Positions 53,000-64,000 of a stretch of 64,000 nucleotides of DNA are shown one piece after another (position 1 is the first letter of the stretch; every line of letters starts with the position of its first letter). Location of the stretch: assembly GCF_910596095.1 (NCBI RefSeq), contig NC_056552.1:10831111-10895110 (forward strand), read 5' to 3'. A program made the translations under genes and the position numbers. Origin of the DNA: Thunnus maccoyii (Eukaryota > Chordata > Actinopteri > Scombriformes > Scombridae). Under the pieces are notes generated by a model, which was not told the DNA's origin, ran no database searches, and was given only the letters and a program-made list of their open reading frames with translations.

Positions 53000-53696
53000 C
53001 AGATCAAACACAACTAAAATAGCTTTATTCAGAATAATCAAAGTCAAATGCTTGACTTCTGTCTACATTAATAAGGCTTTGTGTAAAGGGATTATATTAC
53101 CCACATATGAGAGTTTACTTACATCCATTAATATATGTTAAAATACTCTACAGCTACGTTTCAATTGTGCATTTCCAGTTGGACCGTCTTCATGCACAGT
53201 AGCTCCTAAAATTATCTGACTGTGTAACATTAGCAGGGAGTCTGAACACAGCGTTACTTATCCCCTCTAACTGTCAGTCAGCAGCTGGTTACAGACACAT
53301 TCATGTTAGCTTGAGGTATCTTATCTATGCCAATCATGTACTGGCAAATCCACAGTACAGCTCTACAGTGTTCAAGTCTCTCTTGCAGACCTTGGTAGCA
53401 GTTCTGCAATTTTCATTTTAGTTTGTTTTACACTACAATATGTGGAACAGCAGATGGCTGGGTGTTTCCCATATTTGGCACTACAATGAGTTGTGACAGT
53501 TACAGGATATACAGTATTTGGACACTATTTCAGTATACAGTATATTTGTACTGTTTTGACATGTTACTTGAATTACCTCAATGTGGTACACCCTTCCCAC
53601 TGGAAACAACTAAATGGAAATACTACTGGGCACCAGCCTGTATCACCTAGGGTGACAGTAAATGTGTCAGAGGTTCCACTGTCTGCTGCCTTGTTC
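53000..53696 (-). other. lhpp 3' untranslated region
   Basis: From the lhpp stop to an AATAAA on the minus strand at 53024-53029 (plus strand AGCTTTATTC). The length of about 690 nt is plausible but not proven. Confidence 0.5.
53024..53029 (-). terminator. Candidate lhpp polyadenylation signal
   Basis: TTTATT on the plus strand is AATAAA on the minus strand, about 670 nt past the lhpp stop. Confidence 0.45.
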
Positions 53697-53793
53697 TCAG
53701 TGCTTCCTCTGATTGAGGATCATGTCCGCAGCCTGGGCCAGGTTGTCTACAGTGCCGTCAGCTGTCACCGTTGGGTGCCTCTCATCACTGGGC
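53697..53793 (-). CDS. lhpp: Phospholysine phosphohistidine inorganic pyrophosphate phosphatase, last exon (partial gene)
   Basis: LHPP is a cytosolic HAD-family phosphatase acting on pyrophosphate, phospholysine and phosphohistidine, and has been described as a tumour suppressor. Only the last exon is here. After the acceptor ctccctcag come one base completing a split codon, 31 codons and TGA. It reads PSDERHPTVTADGTVDNLAQ then AADMILNQRKH, matching the mammalian C-terminus in which PSDEHHP, ADG.VDNLA and a leucine-rich helix end the protein. The catalytic HAD motifs are encoded upstream, beyond 64000. The identification rests on this short match plus position: in human LHPP lies beside FAM53B in the same convergent arrangement. 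The + strand frame over it is a shadow. Confidence 0.88.
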
Positions 53794-54474
53794 CTGAGGG
53801 AGGAGAAGCAAAAATCACACGCTTTAGGACAAGTAGCACAGGTACAAACGGGAACAAAACACCAGCCACACAAGGGTCGGTAAACGAGAAAGACCAGCAG
53901 CTTGATGCTGTCAGAACAGAGCAGAACATGATGGTCTAAGAGGATTCAGTGTGAAGAGAACTGAGCAGAATTACTTTACAGGCTTGTCTTGTTTAGCTTA
54001 AGGGCAAAGCTTTGATAATAAATAGGCTCTATGTCTTCTCAGAATGATCATAAGAGCTCACTTATGATCAACAGAGTATGCATCATACTAGAAAAAAAAG
54101 AAGAGGTTTTCCACTGAATATTTGCTGTGTTGCTATCTCCTCACTTAAAAGGTGTCTGTGCTGCTGCTTGCCAAAAGCCCCTGCGGGGTAGTGCATGGTT
54201 TTTGTCTCTATCACCAGCTGTCACACAGTGTTCCAGACTTTTCTAATATATCTGTAGGCAACTAAAACAGACCAAAGGGGGCCTTTAATGAGAACTTCTA
54301 ATGCCAAAAATACCCCTTTCTAAAAATAAAAGCGAAAGAATAATTTGAGTGACTTAGGCCAGTGGTGTACAAGCTGGGCGTTGGGACTCAGAAAGGACCC
54401 AACTGCAAGATACTATGGGTCTAATAGGTTTTACAATATATCTGCTACTCAAAATTAAGTCTATTTTTACTAAT

Positions 54475-54880
54475 ATTTCGCTGGTCTGCTGGTCCAGCAC
54501 TTTGGTCCAGACTGACTGGACCTACGACTATTGGATGGATTGGTGTGAAATTTGGTACACATATTCATGTGCCCTCAGGATGAATTACACTCCCTTTGGG
54601 TTTTCCCCTGACTATTCATGTCGTGCCAACATCACATCAAAATTTTAGTTTGTCCAATACATTTGGTTCGGTTTACGACCAAATACGGGCAAAACTACTT
54701 ACATTTAATGCTAATTAGCAAATGTTAGCATGCTTATATGCTAAACTAAGATGATGTACATGGCAGATATCTGTCATTGTGAGCATTTTAGCATGCTGAT
54801 GTTAGCATTTAGCTCAAAGTACCACTGTGCCTGTGTACAGCCTCACAGAGCTGCTAGCATGGCTGAAGACTCCTAGCCTT
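54475..54880 (+). repeat. Dispersed teleost repeat, family C, copy 3
   Basis: It has 'tgctggtccagcactttggtc', 'gaaatttggtacacatattc', 'agtttgtccaatacatttgg', 'caaatgttagcatgctta', 'gatgttagcatttagctcaaag', 'tgctagcatggctgaagactc'. It aligns with the copy near 44490. Confidence 0.8.
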
Positions 54881-57800
54881 GTTCTTTGTTGAATATTAGG
54901 ACATTTTACCTCTTCAGGCATCAGAAAATTATTCAAATGATCTGAGAAGGGAAAAAGTTGTTCTCTGCTTTAATTGCTCATGGCTAAAAGACATAAATAT
55001 GACGAGGGGTTGCCAGTAGACATTTTTTCTTGTTAAAGGGTCACAGGCCATTATGTGTATTATAATTAGTGCTGGGTATAGGTTATGAGATATACAGTTT
55101 CAAGTATAAATTATCAAGCAGACTGTTGTGTTTCTACACAAGAAAGAAATAATCACAACAAAAACATAGGACACAAGCCAAAAACATCAGGGTCCACTGA
55201 CCAAGCCTTCCTAGTGGAAAATCTTTAGGAGGCATTAGGCAGCCTTGCCTATGTGCCCTTCTTTGGCTCAGGGCCCAGTGATGGATGCAGATATGGCTGT
55301 TTAATCAGCTGGTAGGGAAATGTGATCCATTTGGCGTGGCACCAGGCCCAGGCCGGCATGCAGGACCCTTTTCCTCCCCATTACATCAAAAGACGGAGAC
55401 GCCCCCTTCATTCATCTGCAGGTCTGCCCAGGACTCCTGCTCATTTATGAAGTGGTGCCTATAGATCCCCCCCCCTCCCTGGCTGTCTTGACCAGCCTCT
55501 GTGTGCTGCCTCTGTTCCCCAGTCACGGGTTGGAGCGCCAGATGGGGAGGCTTTGTCTGGTCCGGGGTGTGCGGCACACACCACCATTAATCCTGCTCTC
55601 TCAGAGCTTGCAGAGGACCATGGCAAATATTTGTGAGCCGCCCAAGTGTAGCGACAGAAAGAAGAGGCCAGTGGGGGGGGTGAAGAGGTGTTGAATACTG
55701 AAGCCGCGGTGAATACGGGGAAGCGGTGCCATGTGTTTACGCATGTCTGTCAGCCGCCAGCTCTTGGGTTATGTGAGCTGGTCCGCTAATGGTCGGGGTG
55801 TTATGTCTCCTGTGCTGGATTGCTCCTGCACTCTTTTCTGACCGAGGACTGATTGGGTTCACATAAGCACGCACAGGCACAAGTACACAAGCAAGTAACC
55901 GCATGGTTCTTATGTTTCAAGCACTGAGTCCAACGGCGTCGACCACAGTGTCCCTCCAACCTGATGCTCCTTTAAATCTCCTGTGGCCTCTACCTTTTAG
56001 ATATGCACGCATACATGCATGTGTGTATTCATTTTACTGCTTTCCTCCCATTGCCATGAATAATGGAGGAGTAACCAGGTCAATGTGACCATGCAAAATT
56101 CAGCACAATGCAGCTAGTGTTACCGATGAGGTAATGTACGGCTTGCTGCGTGTCCTTCAGGTCAATGCAATATCAATACACGTGAAGAGATAGGTTTGGT
56201 CCCCGAGTCTGATTGACACTGCACAGCCTTCACGTGGTAATGAGGTCAGCTATGAGGTAGGAGGTGGGAAGCAGCCAAGAAATTAGTTCAACACAGCTGC
56301 CACCACGGTGAAAGACCTAACAACTTCACTGGAAAGTTGGTAAATGATCACAAGTATGTAAGCAGAAGGGAAATGTAGATGGATTTTGGGCAGAAGTAAA
56401 ACAATAAGTTGAGTCCTGGATTCACCATTTGACAGAAATAAATCAACATCAGTTTTTGGTGTGGTTTCATGTGAAGCAATCTCAAACATTATTCCATATA
56501 CTTTAAAAACAGGTACATAGACCTCTAATCCCCTATAAAAGCTATGACATGACGGTGGATTAAACAGTTGTGCAAGCTGGACACGAGGACATGGGTATTA
56601 TGTTTATACTGCTCAAGCAATATAAGATTATTGTGGCTTAAGGAGTGTCATATGGACAGATATATAACATGATACTTAGCACTATAAAACATGGAGATAC
56701 ATTTTTATAAGGACACACTGTGCCACCATGAAACGAAAGTGGATACGAATGACTCATACAGAAAGTGTGCTTGTGTGAAAGTCAGCTGTGCATCAAAGAT
56801 AAGAGCGCAATGAGGTATGATACAGAAATAGAGTGGTTCAGCATCAGCATTTGAGAGTTTTTACTCCTTTGTTTTGTTCAGGTAAATCCGGTTCATTGTC
56901 AAGGTAGCTGACCGTGGGGTGAAAGGCACAACAACCTTCCCATCAGTTAATACTTAACACACTGGCACATACACAAAGACACACACGTGCACACAAAAGG
57001 AAGCAAAAGTGTCACATATGCCCAATTTAGATTTACACTTCTCCCTTAACCTCTTCACCCTTGCTGAGTAGGCATTTTGCTTGAAACTGTGCAGATAAAG
57101 CAGATAAGGCATACATGAGAACAGAGAAGCCAACAGTACGTGACACTCAGTGTTTTGGTCTAAAATCTGTGACATGCAGAACAGCTTTTGGGAAACCGGG
57201 CATCAGTCTGCTTCCCAGCAGCTGGATTTCAACACAGATAAATATTTTGTTTTCAGGAAACCTTGAAGCTTTGAAATGATTTGAATGCCTTTGACAGTGT
57301 GGATCATCAACTGGGTGTAGACAACATATTGTAAACTCCTCATGGAAAATGATTTACATCACAAACACTACTACAAAGATGGATCCTATAAGACTGAAAC
57401 TAGCATTTATGAGCAATGAAAGAGTTATAGCAATAAATTCTGTGAGGTTTAAAAGTAATGAACAAGTAACCAAAGAGCTCTTAAAAAGACAGATCACCCT
57501 GAACTGCAAATTGGCTAAAACGAAAGCAAAAGTTTTTAATATGTGAAAAGAAACAGTTTGAAAGTCACGACTACTTATGCAAAACACAGATCAACCGCAT
57601 AAAAAAAGAGGAACACTGATAACAAGTGTGAGATAACCAACATGGACACTGATAAATTCAAGTGGGCGTGCAACTAAGTAGGTTTACTTTAAAGCTTAAA
57701 TCTTATTGTTTTTCAGGTTTTTAATGTTCTTCGTGTTATTTCTTCTGTCCAAAATCCTCTTCCTCAAATAAATCAAAACTTTGACAGCCTAAGTTTTTTG

Positions 57801-59232
57801 TAAATATGTGCTGTCACCTGGGTTTGCAGTGGGGAATCATATTTATTAGAGCTACGACAACACTGAAAAGAAAAGAGTCAGCCTGCCAGTGAGGGACGGA
57901 AAAAACACTCAAACCAGTTCATTGTGTAGAAGTGCGTTTTTCATACCAGACGAGTGAAGGCACCATCAGGCAAAACACTGCCTCTTCTCACACACAAGAA
58001 TACGATATAACCATAACCTGAAGCAGAACACATTCTGACGATGACTATAGCCTTTATGTTCAGTCAAGCCTTGTGGGCGACATAAGATACTAACACAAGA
58101 CAAAAGGTTTCTCCCTTTGCCCTGGGGGAAAAGGGAAGGTAAGGCAACGTTATGCACAAGGAAGGTGTGTAACCATTTGTGTTTTCTGGTCCTCTGTGAC
58201 ATTGCAAGAATCTTAGCCTTAGGGGTGTAATCACAGTTTGACTGGCTCTGTTAATAAAAGGTCATGGGAGAGATTGATGGTGCATCAGGATCCTCAGAGA
58301 GAGAGAAAGAGAAGAGCCAGTTGAGATGTTCCAGCCTGGTTTTATCATCACCATCATCTTCAGCTTCACTTTTCCTCTCTTTTCTCTTCTACCTGATATT
58401 TACAGAACCCAACAAGACACAGATAACACCCTTGAAATTATACAGCTGCAGCCTCTTATGAAAAACAGCCCAACTGAACTGTGGAAACCACCATGTTACG
58501 TGCATGTTATGGCAACAGAAATGACAGATGCTACGCTGGAGCCTTCACATCCTTTACTGAGTTTGTCGACATGCAGCAGCCGTTATCACTTTACTGTACA
58601 AAGGCTGTATAATGTAGAGTCATGATCTGCAAACAGCTGCGGTATGGTTTTCGCACTTTACACAGATCAACGGTTCTTTCCAATCGAGAAAGACTCAAAG
58701 GGGATTCCCTTGTTGCAGCACCAAGAGCCACTTGATTTTTTCCATCCTGTAGCACTCTGAAAACCTCCAGTGAGAAACAAAGAGAGTATCCTGAACTGTC
58801 AAAACCACCCACTGGAAACTTTCTACTCTTCTCAACCACAAATACATCCGAAGCTAAACAAACAGGACATAAACCATAAACCTTCACTTTCTGTCTCTCA
58901 GAGACATTCAAAAAAGGACCATAGCAGTGTTTTTGCAGGTTCAACTAGAATACAATTAGAAGTAGCCGTTGCTTTCCATTCATACATGTGTAACTTAGCA
59001 CAGAGAACATCAAGTCTGTATTCATTTTTGTCAGAGTTCTGTTATTGTTGCGGTAATGCAGTGCAGAGAAGACTGATTTGAAAAGTCTGTATTGCATTAC
59101 TTTGCGACCATAATGTCACTTTGAGGGAAATAAACGCAGATTTAATAATCACTGAGATGGATTGCATAACTCAAGCAAGTTTTAAGAGTGAACTGATAGA
59201 TTTTCAAGCATAAAAAAAGTGGGAAAAATCTA

Positions 59233-60136
59233 TTAAAGGGGACCCATTATGCTCATTTCCAAGTCTACATTTTTATTCTGGGACTCCATTACAGTAGTTT
59301 TGCATGACTCACAGTTTGAAAAACTCCTTTTTTACCCTATACTGACCCTTTATGCAGCCCCTCAGTTCAGCCTCTGTCTCTAACAGGCAGTCCTGTGTCT
59401 TTAAGGCCCCCATCCCGATGAGCTCACTCTGTTCTGATTGGCCATCTTTCCGGAGGCCTGCTGATGGGGCAGCTGTAACAGAGTTGTGTTAAGTTACCGC
59501 CGATTTTCCTGCCAACATTTCCTGCTTTACTGCTTAAAATTGAAAGCTTTTAAATGACTAAATACGGGAGAGAAAATTATTGTGAAGAATTTACAGGAAA
59601 TTGTGTGGAAATTGAGTTTCATAAGCTGCGCTAAAACCGGTCAAAACAACAACATGTGGAGATATTTGGAGCTCTTTGTTCAGCGGATCAATTAGAAATA
59701 ATGCAGGGAGTAATAGTACAAACAGAAACAGCCCCAGTGATGATGTTTTTTGATGAAGAGCTGCAGATGATCAGCACAACTTTTTTTTACTTTGCTGTGC
59801 TGTGTGATGGCACTCACAGCGTGCCAGCTCGAGTCGAGTCATGGCTCAGTGTAACTACCCCCAAAACAACGGAAAAATGCCATAAGGTTAGCAGAGTGGA
59901 GCAGTGAACCGGCCATATAGAGAAATACAACGTTGGCTCGGGCTGAAAGTAGAGAAAACTGGTGGAAACCGAGCATTCAGAGCAGTCTGAAGCCGGTGCT
60001 TTTTGCTCACAGGGATTACGTCTACATACATTACCTCATTATTTGACACTTTGGCCATGTTTAATATGAACGTCTGACATTGTAACACTATATATATATA
60101 ATGAAAATAAGGAAAAGCATGTTAGATCTCCTTTAA
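59233..60136. mobile_element. MITE-like DNA element, family M, copy 2 (904 bp)
   Basis: The left terminus AGGGGACCCATTATGCTCAT and the right terminus read from the other strand AGGAGATCTAACATGCTTTT form imperfect inverted repeats. Both ends are flanked by TTAA (59233-59236 and 60133-60136), the target duplication type of piggyBac-like elements. The interior matches the element at 6361-7028. No transposase frame is present. Flanking TTAA could be coincidental, because copy 1 keeps it clearly only on the left. Confidence 0.75.
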
Positions 60137-63100
60137 ACAATCTGGATCACAGCACAATGATTTGCAAAAAGACAGTTTGTAGCAAACATGCCAAAATGTG
60201 CAAAACCACTTATGTGGTCCAAAAGAGTGACTTCACACTCATACACTTTTATGGAGGAAAAGTATTGCTGCATTGACAGGTATAAATTTGACCAAAGCTA
60301 CTGCAGGTGTGGTCAGCGGCGGTCTGTTCTGAAAAACATAACTGCATTGGCTTCTATGGGTTAAGACTTATAAGTGAACCTTCATGTAGAACGGTTAGGG
60401 AGGTGTCTGTGTGCTGATTGGTAATCAAGGGTCTAAAGATAGGTAGGTGTGGTACGCTCTACAGATTGTAAAGCCAGATTGTAAAGCAAATTAATGATTT
60501 GTGATGTTGATCTATATAAATAAAACTGACTGGACTTATGGAAAAAGCATGGTGTCGCAACTAGTTGGCATTGAAAGCAAGTTTATTAGAGTGGGTGCAG
60601 TTACTCTTTAATGCTCACTGTGATAGATTGCAATGATTTTCATGCTGTATAAAAAGGAACGAGAACCAATGGCTGCCTGGAAAAATACATTGAAAATATC
60701 TCAAATACAGCAACAAGATTTGTAAAACCAGTTAGCTGTAAAATTGTAAAATTGCTGGTGCGCCTTTAAAGCTCTATATGATTAATGAACTTGGCTCAAA
60801 AGCGGGGCACTAGATGATGGTGAGGAGTCACAACTGTAATTGATGACACTGCATAATAAATGTATGCTGCAGATTACAATGGATCAAGAAATGTGGATTA
60901 GTAAGAACACGAAATTCATATATATATATATACAATATTAGTGTGCTAGCCGCAGATAACAATAGTTCAACAATATGTTTAGCTAAATGCATTGTCACAT
61001 TCTGTTGAAGTCGACTACATAACAGGTAAAAATTTAATAAAGTTGATAGTTCACTATTAAAAAGTCATCACAGAAGTTCAAACAATTTCACCTGATGAGA
61101 ATAATCCCTGTTTATTTGACAAAATTCACAGAATAGTAAACTCTCACTATCACTTCAAAGCTGTCCTGTCAGTGTTGTGCTCAATAAGCAGAGATCCATG
61201 TGACCCAGATCTAACCACACTCTTTTCATCAGCATGTTATTATTAGCAGTGCTGCTGATGACTTGCTGAGCCTTCGTTTGTGTGTGGGTATGTGTGTGTC
61301 TATATCTCACTGTGTATGAGTGTTTTGTTCGCACTAAGGGACTGCTGAGTCACCTGCTTCTGGTACAGAAGATGCAAACGCACATTTGCACCCACACACA
61401 AACACACGCACAAACCATTAGGAGAAAAAAACTGTTCTAGCAGAAACCAGGCAAGGGCCCAATTCCCCCCCAGCAAAGAAGCCTGTCTATTGGTAATTGC
61501 AAGAGGGATTGGATCCCCATTGAAACGGCTAAGGGCCTGTGTTCATGTATTTAAGAGGCAGTGCTATGTTTCAGCCTGCCATCTGTGGGCTTTAGCTCTC
61601 CGATTCTCTTCTACTCTCACTCCTTTTTCTTTCTCTTTCGCTCTCTCTCATGGGTGGAAAAGTACTGTCGAAAGGCTCGGTGGCCAAGACCCGGCCAGCT
61701 CCTTTTGTCTCGCCGTGGGAGTCTAGTCTCACTGTGAAAAAAGCTCTGGTTAATTATTAATATCTCATTGACTTATAACGCACGGCAGGCTTTAGAGGAG
61801 CCTGCAGGCAGGGGAAGCTGTCACCCCGGGGTGGTGACGGATGGTAGGCCAAGCTCGGGCACCCAGCAGAGTTTCGCCGGGCTCTTTAACCTCTTTGTGC
61901 AGCTACTGACACATTCATCTTGGATCTGGACTCCATTACGATCTGATTTCTCTTCTTTTATAAACAGAATGTTAAAAAAATAGCTTGAGGAAAGACAGCA
62001 AGATACTCCAGATACAGATGGAAACAACTCCCACTTTACCCTTTTTACTCTCCCAAATTCTAGCTTTGTTGTCCCTCGCACAGATTCATTACTAGGTAGC
62101 CTGGGAAGACACACGTTTAAGGATTACTCCACTGAAAACCTATGTTTTTATTATTAAATACTAACCTCTGGTTGGCTTGAAAGGTGTTGTACCTTGCCCC
62201 ATTGCAAAAAGTAGCAGTTATTGTCAGCTTGGATTAACAGTAGTTACAATGGAGAACCATTTTTCTCAACTTTTCAAACTACTGCTGCAGCACAGTCCAC
62301 TTTTCCACTGTACATTTGTATGCTCAGTTTGTTCTAAATACATTTTTGCCAACAGATGGCAAAATACTGAGCTTCTGTTTGTCACTAGTGCAATTAGATG
62401 TTTATCTTTGTTGAACACAACTGCATTTACTAGCGTTTGTCACAAATGATAAATGTTAAAAAGGCTAAATATGGATGTGTACTGTATGTAGCAGTATTTT
62501 GGTAAAAATTTGTGTTGGCAATGGAGAGGCATATTATGCTGCAAGAGTGGATACAGAAGTTTCTATGATTTTTTTTTTTTTGCCATGAGTATGGGTCACC
62601 ACTGGAATCAATTGCAACTGTTTTGAATCCGAGCTGCCATCCTCTGTGAAAGCGCAATCAAACAAGCCTACAGGCAGTGAGGCCTGGATAATCCAAACTC
62701 ACGTTTTCACTAATATTCTATTAAACGCATTGAAATACAAATGTAAATGTTAGGAGCAGAGAGATGGAGGGAAAGAATGACAAAGCAGTGTTGGGTCTGT
62801 AGCCAACAACAGAGTGCTTCACTGGATGAGGAAATCATTCCCAGAATTGATTGTGTTTACATTCTCATCAAAGCTGCCGATTTCAATCCATGGGAATGGG
62901 ATGAAAGATAGATTAATCTCTAAGTTAATTAGTGTGACCGCATGGAGTTGTGGTAAATGCTTCTCTTGACCACAACTCTTATGTAATCAAAGATATATGT
63001 TTACAGTGTAGAGAACTATAAAACATTGTTTTGTTTCTAAATTCATATGCATTTTAAACTCTACAAATATGATTAAAAAAATGCTGCAGGCACTCTAAAA

Positions 63101-64000
63101 AGTGTTGAAACAAAGCTGAACAACTCAACAACCTCTGGATACAAAAGGATAATGTGTGAACATTTAGCCAGGAAAGACATCTCCAACCAACAAAACAACA
63201 GCTTTCATGTGTTATCTGTTAAAAAGAAGGGAAATCCAGTAATGGAAATAGAAACCTTATGCAACATGTACTTTTATGCAATGCATTCATGCAAATATCC
63301 TGCCAAGGCTCTCATGCTGACTGACAAAGGAGATGCAGAGAACTGTGAGAGGCTGGTCAGAAATTATTGGACAAGACTAAAATGAGTGATTAAACCAATG
63401 GAAAGATGAGTACACTTTAGCCTGCAAGATGTTATGCTACTATGACAATATGAGCAACACATCTCTAGAATATGTTATTCATTTCCTTCTTTTATTGAGC
63501 ACTTTTTATCCATACACTAGATTTTTGTTTTGGACTTTTGATTCTGAAATCTGCTTCTGCTCTTTTGTATTTTCATTATATACTTATGTGCTAATTTATT
63601 ATAATGTAAAATGTTATCAGCACTCTGGTATTTCTTGCCAGTATATCCTGTTTTGACATTGTATGCGCACTTAGAGTGTATTGTTTTGTGAGACACAATG
63701 AGCACATGGATTTATATGTATTGATGATCATGTGCGTACAGTATGTATATTGTGGCATCTCTATATTGCTCTGGGCCTTAAGTATTTCATTTTGGGGAAC
63801 AGCAACACACCACACACTGTTTATTGAACCTTGCTGTTTGCCACAAAACAAACAAAATGCAACAGGTCACAACGCTCTTGATTTCAGTTCCTCTGATGAT
63901 CTGGGGGGGACCTGAGCACAAAAGAGGATCCCTGTGGATTCTGCTTCAGTTCAAAGGCCATGTTGTGCACGTAGTGTGATTCCCTGGTTAAGGGTTTTTG

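Larger units (their letters stand above)
47326..53000. other. Intergenic region between convergent fam53b and lhpp
   Basis: There is no gene. Family B (about 47440-47745) and family A (about 51262-51490) repeats and a 21-bp perfect hairpin (51208-51254) are present. A G+C-rich patch at about 47925-48210 has poly(T) and a (GCT)8 tract at about 48143-48166. Two low-repeat stretches, about 52220-52520 and 52660-52900, look like possible regulatory elements. Open frames at 47918-48238, 49984-50400, 49754-50140 and 50525-50977 match nothing known. Confidence 0.65.
53794..64000 (-). other. lhpp last intron (runs off the window)
   Basis: No further lhpp exon was found in 10.2 kb. The expected preceding exon (GDDIVGDVGGAQ region) was looked for and not seen, consistent with the very long last intron in human. 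It contains a family C repeat (54475-54880), a 10-bp hairpin (54045-54070), MITE-like family M copy 2 (59233-60136), and possible regulatory stretches near 55240-55760, 61480-61990 and 62780-63000. Open frames at 58326-58625 and 58591-58944 match nothing known. Confidence 0.7.

Noticed and set aside
55386-55694. Frames near 55.4-55.7 kb, considered as lhpp or another gene's exon
   Set aside because: The minus-strand product is Gln/Gly-rich with no LHPP similarity. At most a non-coding conserved element.
58591-58944. 117-codon minus-strand frame, considered as an upstream lhpp exon
   Set aside because: Its sequence shows none of the LHPP motifs (HAD motifs or GDDIVGDVGG) and splice phases do not fit.

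Overview
This window is vertebrate nuclear DNA, almost certainly from a teleost fish. The genes have many exons with GT-AG introns, long AT-rich introns, many microsatellites, and repeat families I recognise as common in fish genomes. No bacterial, plasmid or phage content was seen. Exons were placed by reading conserved protein segments in frame and matching splice-site phases. Function statements come from knowledge of the families.

Layout: (1) 1-2985, + strand: the last coding exon and 3' UTR of a CtBP2-type corepressor gene (ctbp2). (2) 3240-23440, - strand: a complete zranb1 (Trabid deubiquitinase) gene. Its nine coding exons join to 2142 nt (713 aa). Its introns hold a degraded LINE, a broken Tc1-like transposon, a MITE-like element and a 110-bp CA repeat. 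(3) 22936-24509: a shared head-to-head promoter region. (4) 24510-27370, + strand: hpdl (4-hydroxyphenylpyruvate dioxygenase-like) in five exons, 443 aa. (5) 27370-37600: non-coding DNA, probably the 5' flank and first intron of fam53b. (6) 37604-47320, + strand: fam53b (simplet), four coding exons, 419 aa. (7) 47320-53000: intergenic DNA rich in repeats. (8) 53000-53793, - strand: the terminal exon and 3' UTR of lhpp. (9) 53794-64000: apparently lhpp intron, with no further exon found.

The order ctbp2 - zranb1 - (hpdl) - fam53b - lhpp matches the human 10q26.13 block LHPP - FAM53B - EEF1AKMT2 - ABRAXAS2 - ZRANB1 - CTBP2, including the convergent ctbp2/zranb1 and fam53b/lhpp pairs. The difference is that hpdl, which is on another chromosome in human, sits where EEF1AKMT2 and ABRAXAS2 would be expected. 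CtBP2, Trabid and FAM53B have each been linked to Wnt/beta-catenin signalling. HPDL belongs to the coenzyme Q head-group route, and LHPP is a protein-histidine/pyrophosphate phosphatase.

I found no clearly new gene system. The points most worth a second look are the hpdl insertion and its splicing oddities, two strong small hairpins, a LINE end abutting a zranb1 splice acceptor, a 23-nt G tract just after the zranb1 stop, and several multi-copy repeat families. Conservation of the candidate regulatory stretches could not be tested here.
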